64,000 bases of DNA from Streptomyces aureocirculatus (GTDB lineage Bacteria; Actinomycetota; Actinomycetes; Streptomycetales; Streptomycetaceae). Every line of letters begins with the position of its first letter. Position 1 is the stretch's first letter. A model generated the notes under the pieces. That model was not told the DNA's origin and did not search any database. It saw nothing but the letters and a program-made list of their open reading frames with translations. The DNA lies in the NCBI RefSeq assembly GCF_000720475.1, contig NZ_JOAP01000034.1:16390-80389 (forward strand), given 5' to 3'. This document shows positions 49,403 to 56,884 of this stretch, piece by piece. The position numbers were made by a program, and so were the translations under genes.

Positions 49403-51084
49403 TGGACCCCTACGAGTACGCCTCCGTGCACGGCCCCCGCGCCGGCGACCGCCTCGTCCTCGGTGACTCCGGGCTCGTCGTGCGCGTCGAGTCCGACGCC
49501 CAGCGGCCCGGCGACGAGTTCCTCGCCGGATTCGGCAAGACCGCCCGCGACGGGCTGCACCTCAAGGCCGCCGCGGTCCGCGAGACCTGCGACGTCGTCA
49601 TCAGCAACGTCGTCGTCATCGACGCCGTGCAGGGCATCAGGAAGGTGTCCATCGGCATCCGGGAAGGGCGCATCCACGCCATCGGGCGGGCCGGTAACCC
49701 GGACACCCTCGACGGCGTCGACGTGGTCGTCGGGACCGGGACCTCCATCGTGTCCGGCGAGGGCCTCGTCGCGACCGCCGGAGCGGTCGACACCCACGTA
49801 CACCTCCTCTCGCCGCGCATCATGGAGGCCTCCCTCGCCTCCGGCGTCACCACCGTCATCGGCCAGGAGTTCGGCCCCGTGTGGGGCGTCGGCGTCAACG
49901 CGCCCTGGGCGCTGCGGCACGCCTTCAACGCCTTCGACGCCTGGCCCGTGAACATCGGCTTCCTCGGCCGGGGCTCGTCCTCGCACGAGGCACCCCTTGT
50001 CGAGGCGCTCGCCGAGGGCGGGGCGTCCGGGTTCAAGGTGCACGAGGACATGGGCGCCCACACTCGCGCCCTGGACACCGCGCTGCGCGTCGCCGAGGAG
50101 CACGACGTACAGGTCGCCCTGCACAGCGACGGCCTGAACGAGTGCCTGTCGGTCGAGGACACCCTGCGCGTCCTGGACGGCAGGACCATCCACGCCTTCC
50201 ACATCGAGGGCTGCGGCGGCGGCCACGTACCGAACGTCCTGAAGATGGCGGGTGTGCCGAACGTCATCGGCTCCTCCACCAACCCCACCCTGCCCTTCGG
50301 CAGGGACGCCGTCGCCGAGCACTACGGCATGATCGTGTCCGTCCACGACCTGAAGACCGACCTGCCCGGCGACGCCGCCATGGCCCGCGACCGCATCCGC
50401 GCCGGGACCATGGGCGCCGAGGACGTCCTGCACGACCTCGGCGCCATCGGGATCACGTCGTCGGACGCGCAGGGCATGGGCCGCGCGGGCGAGACCGTAC
50501 GCCGCACCTTCGCCATGGCAGGGAAGATGAAGGCCGAACTGGGCCCCGTGGACGGCGACGGCCCGCACGACGACAACGGGCGTGTCCTGCGCTACGTCGC
50601 CAAGCTGACCGTCAACCCCGCCATCGCCCACGGCCTCGCCCACGAGATCGGCTCCATCGAGGTGGGCAAGCTCGCCGACATCGTGCTGTGGCGCCCCGAG
50701 TTCTTCGGCGCGAAGCCGCAACTGGTGCTCAAGTCCGGCTTCCCCGCCTACGGCGTCGTCGGTGACCCCAACGCCGCCACCGACACCTGTGAACCCCTCG
50801 TCCTCGGGCCGCAGTTCGGGGCGTACGGCGCCACCCCCGCCGACATCTCCGTGGCCTTCGTCGCCCAGGCCGCCCTCGACCAGGGCAACGACACGATGCC
50901 CACCCGGCGCAGGCGGGTCGCCGTGCGCGGCACCCGCGGCATCGGCCCCGCGGACCTGCGCCTGAACTCGCGTACCGGAGCCGTCGACGTGGACCAGCGC
51001 ACCGGCCTCGTCACCCTCGACGGCGACCCGCTGCGCTCCGAACCCGCCGACTCCGTCTCCCTCAACCGCCTGTACTTCCTGTGA
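49402..51084 (+). CDS. ureC: Urease alpha-subunit paralogue lacking the flap cysteine
   Basis: 560-aa nickel amidohydrolase-type protein. Metal ligands expected from urease are present: HVH in VDTHVHLLSP (about 131-133), the carbamylated lysine in GFKVHEDMG (about 212), His in VALHSDGLNE and FHIEGCGGGHVPN, and Asp in TSSDAQGMGR. The mobile-flap motif of true ureases, MVCHHL, reads IVSVHDL here (about 312-317): Cys becomes Val and the second His becomes Asp, while the catalytic His stays. The next genes are agmatine deiminase and TetR, and no ureD/E/F/G gene lies in the window. A substrate other than urea, such as a ureido or guanidino compound, is an inference. Confidence 0.9.
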   Translation: MDPYEYASVHGPRAGDRLVLGDSGLVVRVESDAQRPGDEFLAGFGKTARDGLHLKAAAVRETCDVVISNVVVIDAVQGIRKVSIGIREGRIHAIGRAGNPDTLDGVDVVVGTGTSIVSGEGLVATAGAVDTHVHLLSPRIMEASLASGVTTVIGQEFGPVWGVGVNAPWALRHAFNAFDAWPVNIGFLGRGSSSHEAPLVEALAEGGASGFKVHEDMGAHTRALDTALRVAEEHDVQVALHSDGLNECLSVEDTLRVLDGRTIHAFHIEGCGGGHVPNVLKMAGVPNVIGSSTNPTLPFGRDAVAEHYGMIVSVHDLKTDLPGDAAMARDRIRAGTMGAEDVLHDLGAIGITSSDAQGMGRAGETVRRTFAMAGKMKAELGPVDGDGPHDDNGRVLRYVAKLTVNPAIAHGLAHEIGSIEVGKLADIVLWRPEFFGAKPQLVLKSGFPAYGVVGDPNAATDTCEPLVLGPQFGAYGATPADISVAFVAQAALDQGNDTMPTRRRRVAVRGTRGIGPADLRLNSRTGAVDVDQRTGLVTLDGDPLRSEPADSVSLNRLYFL

Positions 51085-51132
51085 GAGCCCGTACTCCCTG
51101 TGCGGACCCCTACTTCCTGTGAGGACCCCGCG

Positions 51133-52152
51133 ATGACCTTCCGCATGCCCCCCGAGTGGGCCCCGCACGAGCGCACCTGGATGGCGTGGCCGGGCCCCAA
51201 CCCCACCTTCACCAATGAGCGGGAACTCGCCGACGCGCGGGCCGCCTGGGCGGCCGTGGCCCGTGCCGTGCGCCGCTTCGAGCCCGTCACGATGGTCGTC
51301 GGCACCGGCCAGAGCGAGTCGGCCCGCGCGCTCCTCGGCCCCGACGTGGAGCTCGTCGAGCGGGAACTCGACGACGCGTGGATGCGGGACATCGGCCCCA
51401 CCTTCGTCAGCGACGGCGACCGGCTCGCCGCCGTCGACTGGACGTTCAACGGCTGGGGCGCCCAGGAGTGGGCCCGCTGGGAGCACGACGCGAAGATCGC
51501 CCGGCACGTCGCCGACCTCGCGGGCGTGCCCGTGCACCCCTCGCCCCTCGTCAACGAGGGCGGCGGCATCCACGTCGACGGCGAGGGCACCGTGCTGCTC
51601 ACCGACACCGTGCAGCTCGGCCCCGAGCGCAACCCCGGCTTGACCCGCGAGCAGGTCGAGGCGGAGATCCACGCCCGGCTCGGCACGACCAAGGCGATCT
51701 GGCTGCCGCGCGGCCTCACCGCCGACTACCCGGGCCACGGCTTCGGCACCCTCGGCCACGTCGACATCGTCGCCGCGTTCGCCGCGCCCGGCGTCGTTCT
51801 CGTGCACTCCCAGCGGGACCCCGCGCACCCCGACTTCGAGGTCAGCAAGCAGGTCGTCGCAGCCCTGCGGGGGCAGACGGACGCGCGCGGGCGCACCCTG
51901 CGGATCGTCGAAGTGCCCGCGCCCACCGTCCTGAAGGACGACGAGGGCTGGGTCGACTACTCGTACATCAACCACTACCTCTGCAACGGCGGCGTCGTCC
52001 TGTGCGCCTTCGGCGACCCCCACGACGAGATCGCGGCGGGCATCTTCCGCGGCCTCTTCCCCGACCGGACCGTGACGCTCGTCGACGCCCGTACGATCTT
52101 TGCCGGGGGTGGCGGCATCCACTGCGTCACCCAGCAGCAGCCGAAGGTGTGA
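51133..52152 (+). CDS. Agmatine deiminase-family enzyme
   Basis: 339-aa guanidine-group hydrolase; family members convert agmatine to N-carbamoylputrescine and ammonia. ATG 51133 is chosen (MTFRMPPEWAPHERTWMAWP, the family start). Active-site features: ELDDAWMRDIGPTFV, NEGGGIHVDGEGTVLL, FGTLGHVDIVAAF and the nucleophile cysteine in AGGGGIHCVTQQQPKV. Three imperfect ~19-nt repeats (TACTTCCTGTGAG-like) occur across the ureC stop and the gap to this gene. Placed directly after the urease paralogue, its ureido product is a candidate substrate for that enzyme. Confidence 0.93.
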   Translation: MTFRMPPEWAPHERTWMAWPGPNPTFTNERELADARAAWAAVARAVRRFEPVTMVVGTGQSESARALLGPDVELVERELDDAWMRDIGPTFVSDGDRLAAVDWTFNGWGAQEWARWEHDAKIARHVADLAGVPVHPSPLVNEGGGIHVDGEGTVLLTDTVQLGPERNPGLTREQVEAEIHARLGTTKAIWLPRGLTADYPGHGFGTLGHVDIVAAFAAPGVVLVHSQRDPAHPDFEVSKQVVAALRGQTDARGRTLRIVEVPAPTVLKDDEGWVDYSYINHYLCNGGVVLCAFGDPHDEIAAGIFRGLFPDRTVTLVDARTIFAGGGGIHCVTQQQPKV

Positions 52153-52166
52153 TCAAGGAGTACGGG

Positions 52167-52775
52167 ATGGCCGGTCGGGCCCGCGCGCGGAAGAACGCCC
52201 CACCGCGTGAGGACGTCATGGCGGCCGCCATGGAAATGATCGCCGAGCGTGGCCTGGAACAGCTCACCATGGCCGCGCTCGGCCGCGAGGTCGGCATGAG
52301 CAGCGGTCACCTGCTCTACTACTTCGGTTCCAAGGACGAGCTGCTGCTGCGCACCCTGGAGTGGAGCGAGGGCCGCCTCGGCGCCGAGCGGCGCACCCTG
52401 CTCGCCCGGGACGCCACGGCCCGCGCCCGCCTGGACGCCTACGTCGAGCTGTACGTCCCCGAGGGCCACCGCGACCCGCACTGGATCCTCTGGCTGGAGG
52501 TGTGGAACCGGTCCCTGAACGCGGACGAGGCGGGCCGCGACCGGCAGGCGGCGATCGAGCGGGCCTGGCACCGCGACCTGGTGGCGCTGCTCGCCGAGGG
52601 CGTCTCGCGGGAGGAGTTCGGTGCCGTCGACGCCGACCGGTTCGCGACCCGGCTGCGGGCGCTCCTGGACGGCTTCTCCATCCATGTGGCGATCGGCCTG
52701 CGCGGCACCGGACGCGACCAAGTCCTCGTACACGCAAGGGAGTTCCTGGACGAATCGCTGCGCCCGCGGGACTAG
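52167..52775 (+). CDS. TetR-family repressor
   Basis: 202-aa regulator. AAGGAG lies six bases before ATG 52167 and the gene begins 14 bases after the agmatine deiminase stop. The N-terminal HTH is clear: MAAAMEMIAERGLEQLTMAA, LGREVGMSSGHLLYYFGSKD. The ligand domain resembles the BetI-like subgroup, which often controls amine or betaine use. It probably represses its own operon through the palindromes at 48381-48465. Inducer unknown; agmatine-related compounds are reasonable guesses. Confidence 0.92.
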   Translation: MAGRARARKNAPPREDVMAAAMEMIAERGLEQLTMAALGREVGMSSGHLLYYFGSKDELLLRTLEWSEGRLGAERRTLLARDATARARLDAYVELYVPEGHRDPHWILWLEVWNRSLNADEAGRDRQAAIERAWHRDLVALLAEGVSREEFGAVDADRFATRLRALLDGFSIHVAIGLRGTGRDQVLVHAREFLDESLRPRD

Positions 52776-52962
52776 GGCCTGTCGTTGAACTCCGGCCGGT
52801 GCCGTGCACACGGACGCGTGCGGGCCCGTCGAGGTTGTACGCACTCCTGCGGATTGCGGGGCCCGCGGGAAGGCGCTTGTATCCCGATGGACCCTCGGCG
52901 CCGGGCCGGGGGAGGCGCGCCCAGAGGACTTCGGGCGCTCTGAGGGGATTCCGGGGGGAATC

Positions 52963-54033
52963 ATGCACAGAGCCGCACGGGTGGCGTCCGCAGCCGCTCT
53001 CACCACGGCGCTCGCCGTCGTCGCGTCACCTCCGGCGGCGCGGGCCGCTCCGTCCGACGACCGCCGCGCGCCACGCGTGGAGCGCGTCAGCGTCGCAGCC
53101 GACGGCGCCGAGGCCAACGGCTCGTCCGGCGCGGCGACGGTCACCACGAACGGCGGCCACATCGCCTTCAGCAGCGCGGCCACCAACCTCACGCCCGACA
53201 CCCACACGCGGCCGCAGAGCTCCGCGCACGTCCGCGACCAGGAGTCCGGCAAGGTCACCAGGGTCCGGGACAGCCTGACCGCCCCCGACATCAGCGACGA
53301 CGGCCGGTTCGCCACGTACCTCGACTGGGGCTCGCACACCACGGCCTCCTACGTGGTGGACCTGAGCACGGGGGAGAAGCGCCGGGTCGACGCCAAGGGC
53401 TTCAAGGAGAGCTCCGGCGAGGCCGTGATCAGCGCCGACGGCCGCTACGTCGCCTACGTCCTGCGGCCGCGGCACCCCGCGGACCCGTACCGCGTCGAGG
53501 TCTACGACTGGACCACGAACACCCGCGAAGTCGTCAGCGACGGCCCGCCCGACGCCGCACGCGACATGGTGAACCCCTCCATCAGCGCCGACGGCCGCCA
53601 GGTGGCGTACGAGGACGCGGGCACCAAACAGGTCTGGGTCCGCGACCGCGAGACCGGCAGCCTCCAGCGCGTCGACGACGGCACCGCCGCCAAGCTCGTC
53701 GAGATCAGCGGCGACGGCCGCACCGTGGCCCTGAACTCCGCGGACGGCGCCTACGTACGCGATCTGCGCACCGGCAAGGTGAAGCACTACTCCGGCACCA
53801 CCGCGAAGGCACTCGCCCCGGAGGGCACGCACCTCCTCCACTCCGACGACGCCTCCACGCTGCGCCTGCGCGACCTGCGCACCGGCCGTGTACGCGTCGT
53901 CGGCACCGGCTCGGCCGTCCCCGGCTCGGTCGGCGCCAAGGGCCGCACCGTCGTCTTCTCCTCGGCGGAGACCGACGTGGTGCCCGGTGACACCAACGAC
54001 CTGACCGACGTCTTCAAGTGGACGCGGCGATGA
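52963..54033 (+). CDS. Secreted TolB/PD40-like beta-propeller protein 1
   Basis: 356-aa exported protein. A Sec signal peptide (VASAAALTTALAVVASPPAARA) is followed by ~6 beta-propeller repeats of the form ISADGRYVAYV, with blade signatures ISDDGRFATYL and ISGDGRTVALN. The C-terminus VVPGDTNDLTDVFKWTRR is shared with the next two proteins. It appears to be a carrier of TolB-like WD repeats with no catalytic residues that I can identify. Its stop overlaps the start of the next gene (ATGA). Confidence 0.85.
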   Translation: MHRAARVASAAALTTALAVVASPPAARAAPSDDRRAPRVERVSVAADGAEANGSSGAATVTTNGGHIAFSSAATNLTPDTHTRPQSSAHVRDQESGKVTRVRDSLTAPDISDDGRFATYLDWGSHTTASYVVDLSTGEKRRVDAKGFKESSGEAVISADGRYVAYVLRPRHPADPYRVEVYDWTTNTREVVSDGPPDAARDMVNPSISADGRQVAYEDAGTKQVWVRDRETGSLQRVDDGTAAKLVEISGDGRTVALNSADGAYVRDLRTGKVKHYSGTTAKALAPEGTHLLHSDDASTLRLRDLRTGRVRVVGTGSAVPGSVGAKGRTVVFSSAETDVVPGDTNDLTDVFKWTRR

Positions 54034-55220
54034 CGCGACCGCGCGGGCGGTCGCACCCGGCGGCCCTGTGGACGGCGGTGCTCGGCCTCGCGCTGAGCAC
54101 CGCCCCGCTCGCCGCGGCCGCCACCGCACACGCCGAGTCCGGGACCGGCACGGCGCGGACCGCCACCGCACACGCCCCCTTCACCCAACGCGTCAGCACC
54201 ACAGCCGACGGTGCCCAGCTCGACGGCGCCTCCGGCAGCGGCTCGATCAGCGCCGACGGCGGGCACGTCGCGTTCGTGACCCAGGCGCCCGCCCTCGGCT
54301 GCGCGCAGTATCTGCACTGCCTGAAGGTCAAGGACCTGACCACGGGCGCCCTGACCGGCATCGACCTCGGCAGCGGCCACCTCTACGGCAGCCCGCTCCT
54401 GAGCGCCGACGGCAGCCGCGTCGCCTTCACGGCCACCAAGCGGTTCGCCGCGCCCTACCTGTACGACCGGGCCACCGGCACCGCGACGCGCCTCTGGCCC
54501 CAGGACCCGCCGGGCCGCAACGAACTGGGCGCCGTGGCCGCGATCAGCCCCGACGGCACCCGCGTCGCGTACACCCTCGGCAATCGCAACGGCAATCAGA
54601 ACGCCCGCCTCCTGTACGTCCGTTCCACCACCACCGGCACCGACGAGCTGATCTCAGGTCCGGAGGAGGGCGACAAGGGCGGGGCCTCGGTCACCGACGA
54701 CGGCAGTCGGGTCGCGTACCAGATCGGCGGCTACAGCGAAGGCCCCGACGACCGCGGGGACGTCTTCCTCAAGGAGCCCGCCACCGGCGCCCGCACCCAG
54801 CTCGACACCGGCCTCGGCACCGGCGAACTGGTCCGGCTCACCGACGACGGCCGCCGCGTCCTGTTCAACGCACGGGGCGGCCTGTACGTCCACACCGTGC
54901 GCTCCGGCACCACCGAACGCGTCGCGGACGGCCGCGCCAGGTCGGCCACGGCGGACGGCCGGTACGCGGCGCTGTCCGGCGCGGGCGGACTGCGCCTGCT
55001 CGACCTGCGCACCGGCCGCAGCGAGGACGTCGGCCCCGTGGACGCGCGGGCCGGTCTCGGCGCCGTGGCCGCCAAGGGCCGTGCCGTCGTGTTCGGTTCG
55101 GAGGCCGGCGACCTGGTGCCGGGCGACACCAACGGCCACCCGGACGTCTTCGTACGCACTCTCGCGGCCACGGGGGGAACCAAGGACCCCGTCGCGTCCG
55201 TGTGTCTGCGTGAACGGTGA
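54030..55220 (+). CDS. Secreted TolB/PD40-like beta-propeller protein 2
   Basis: 396-aa paralogue of both neighbours. ATG 54030 overlaps the previous stop by four bases; a GTG four codons earlier is less likely. A signal peptide (WTAVLGLALSTAPLAAAATA) is followed by a propeller with SISADGGHVAFVTQ, LLSADGSRVAFTATK and ISPDGTRVAYTL. The terminal LVPGDTNGHPDVFVRTL is conserved. The last ~20 residues (GGTKDPVASVCLRER) are extra. Function unknown. Confidence 0.85.
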   Translation: MTRPRGRSHPAALWTAVLGLALSTAPLAAAATAHAESGTGTARTATAHAPFTQRVSTTADGAQLDGASGSGSISADGGHVAFVTQAPALGCAQYLHCLKVKDLTTGALTGIDLGSGHLYGSPLLSADGSRVAFTATKRFAAPYLYDRATGTATRLWPQDPPGRNELGAVAAISPDGTRVAYTLGNRNGNQNARLLYVRSTTTGTDELISGPEEGDKGGASVTDDGSRVAYQIGGYSEGPDDRGDVFLKEPATGARTQLDTGLGTGELVRLTDDGRRVLFNARGGLYVHTVRSGTTERVADGRARSATADGRYAALSGAGGLRLLDLRTGRSEDVGPVDARAGLGAVAAKGRAVVFGSEAGDLVPGDTNGHPDVFVRTLAATGGTKDPVASVCLRER

Positions 55221-55265
55221 AGTACAGCCAGTAACAACCTGCAACATCTCACGGGGGAACCATCC

Positions 55266-56555
55266 ATGCGTCTCACCACCCGCGCTGCCCTGGCGGCCGC
55301 GCTCGCCGCCGCCGTCACCGGCGCCGTCCTCCCCGCGGCGGCCGCCGCGGACACCCGCGCGCCCGCGCCGCGCACCGAGCGGGTGAGCGTCGCCGCCGAC
55401 GGCACCCAGGCGGACGGCCCGTCGGACGCGGCCGACATCAGCGCCGACGGCCGCTACGCCGTCTTCCAGTCCGAGGCCACGAACCTGGTGCCCGGCGACA
55501 CCAACCAGCGCCCCGACATCTACCTGCACGACCTGCGCACCAAGAAGGTGGAGCGCGTCAGCCTCCGGGACTCCGGCGCGCAGTACACCTCGGGCGCGGG
55601 CGACCCGTCGATCAGCGCGGACGGCCGGTACGTCACCTACTCCGCGCAGGTCGAGGAGGCGGGCGGCCTGTACAGCGGCACGTTCCTGAAGGACCGCAGG
55701 ACCGGCCGCACCGAGATCGTCAGCCTCTCCGACGACGACAAGCCGGTCTTCGGCGACTACGCCACCGGCGCGCGGATCAGCGCGAACGGCCGGTACGTGG
55801 CCTTCGTGTCCGCGCTGAAGGACCACGGCGACGGCGGCGGTGACGGCATGTGGACCGGCGTCTACCTGCGCGACCGCGAGGAGGGCAGCACCCGCAGGGT
55901 CAGCGAGATCGTCACGGGCCACCCCGCCTGGATCGTCGCGGGCCTCACCCTGAGCGCCGACGGCCGCCACGTCGGCTACGGCATCGGCCAGGTCCGGCCC
56001 GGCCTCGGCGGCAGGACCTACGTCCACGACGCGAGGACCGGCACCTCGAAGCGGATCGACCTCTCACCGACCGGCAAGGACCTGCGGATCGGCGTGCCCT
56101 CGCTCAGCGAGGACGGCGGGTACGCCGCCTTCGAGTCCGCCGAGCCGCTGGTCGGCGGCGACACCAACGGCAAGAGCGACATCTTCCGCCTCGACACCCG
56201 CACCGGAAAGATCAAGAAGGTCACCCGGCGGGCGGACGGCGGCCAGACCGACGACCACTCCTACCAGGCCCGCATCACCCCCGACGGCCGCCAGGTGGCG
56301 TTCACCTCCTCGGCGTCGGGCCTCACCGCGGGCGACCCCGCCAAGGGCCCCCTGTACGTACGGGACCTGAAGTCGGGCACCACCCGTCGCGTCAACGTGC
56401 CGCAGGGCGGCGGCCAGAGCGAGGACCAGGGCTTCACCGCCTACGCGTCCAGCGGCGACGCGCGCACGTTCGTCTTCACCTCGGACGCCACGAACATGGT
56501 CCCGGGCGACACGAACGCGGCACGGGACGTCTTCGTACGGCGACACGTCCGCTGA
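55266..56555 (+). CDS. Secreted TolB/PD40-like beta-propeller protein 3
   Basis: 429-aa third paralogue, 45 bases after the second. GGGGGAA precedes ATG 55266. Signal peptide LAAALAAAVTGAVLPAAAAA. Blades include ISADGRYAVFQSEATNLVPG, ISANGRYVAFVSALKD and ITPDGRQVAFTSSASGL. The motif GDTN-x(4)-D occurs three times (LVPGDTNQRPDIYL, VGGDTNGKSDIF and MVPGDTNAARDVFV), which may be a calcium-binding loop. Likely one operon with the preceding two genes. Confidence 0.87.
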   Translation: MRLTTRAALAAALAAAVTGAVLPAAAAADTRAPAPRTERVSVAADGTQADGPSDAADISADGRYAVFQSEATNLVPGDTNQRPDIYLHDLRTKKVERVSLRDSGAQYTSGAGDPSISADGRYVTYSAQVEEAGGLYSGTFLKDRRTGRTEIVSLSDDDKPVFGDYATGARISANGRYVAFVSALKDHGDGGGDGMWTGVYLRDREEGSTRRVSEIVTGHPAWIVAGLTLSADGRHVGYGIGQVRPGLGGRTYVHDARTGTSKRIDLSPTGKDLRIGVPSLSEDGGYAAFESAEPLVGGDTNGKSDIFRLDTRTGKIKKVTRRADGGQTDDHSYQARITPDGRQVAFTSSASGLTAGDPAKGPLYVRDLKSGTTRRVNVPQGGGQSEDQGFTAYASSGDARTFVFTSDATNMVPGDTNAARDVFVRRHVR

Positions 56556-56583
56556 ACCCGGGACGTCCGCTGAACCCGGTCCG

Positions 56584-56618
56584 CCGCGCCGCCCGCATCG
56601 TGAGACGGGGCGGCGCGG
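56584..56618 (+). terminator. Hairpin after the beta-propeller genes
   Basis: Perfect 11-bp stem CCGCGCCGCCC (56584-56594) with GGGCGGCGCGG (56608-56618), 13-base loop. It isolates the cimA leader from upstream transcription. Confidence 0.7.
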
Positions 56619-56647
56619 TCGGCCCCGGCTGTGGCACCCTGCCGTGC

Positions 56648-56698
56648 ATGCTCGTGTTCGCCATGATTATTGGCAGCAAGCGCGCCGGTCCGCAGTGA
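56648..56698 (+). CDS. cimA leader peptide (attenuator)
   Basis: 16-residue ORF translating to MLVFAMIIGSKRAGPQ, with Leu-Val at 2-3 and Ile-Ile at 7-8. The two Ile codons are ATT, which is rare in this high-GC genome. It is followed 56 bases later by a U-tract terminator, the same layout as the ilvB leader. The ribosome site is poor and there may be a leaderless or weak start. It is inferred to sense Ile (and Leu/Val) tRNA charging. Confidence 0.75.
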   Translation: MLVFAMIIGSKRAGPQ

Positions 56699-56754
56699 TC
56701 GCCTCGTACACATCACGTACAGGCGGACACCGTCGTCCTCGACCCGCGCGCAGA

Positions 56755-56779
56755 CCTCTCGCACCGCGAGGGGTTTTTT
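56755..56779 (+). terminator. Attenuator terminator of cimA
   Basis: CCTCTCGC (56755-56762) pairs with GCGAGGGG (56766-56773) over eight positions, one of them G-U, with a three-base loop and six T residues (56774-56779). The 3' part GCGAGGGGTTTTTT is almost identical to the ilvB attenuator. Confidence 0.85.
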
Positions 56780-56884
56780 CGTTTTCCGGCCCACCCACGA
56801 CCGGGAGACGGGCGCGAGGGATCATGGGGGGCGGTGGAGCCGGTCCTTCCGGTACACCGAGATCCGACACAGGAGCCAGACAGC

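Larger units (their letters stand above)
56556..56884. other. 329-bp leader region of cimA
   Basis: From left to right: a duplicated CGTCCGCTGAACCCGG across the end of the preceding gene, a terminator (56584-56618), a leader peptide (56648-56698), an attenuator terminator (56755-56779), and about 105 bases to the cimA start. No clear -35/-10 pair was found between the terminator and the leader ATG. Confidence 0.7.

Noticed and set aside
49000..52122. 1040-codon antisense frame across ureC and agmatine deiminase
   Set aside because: Complementary-frame shadow typical of high-GC coding DNA; Val/Asp/Gly-rich with no domain.
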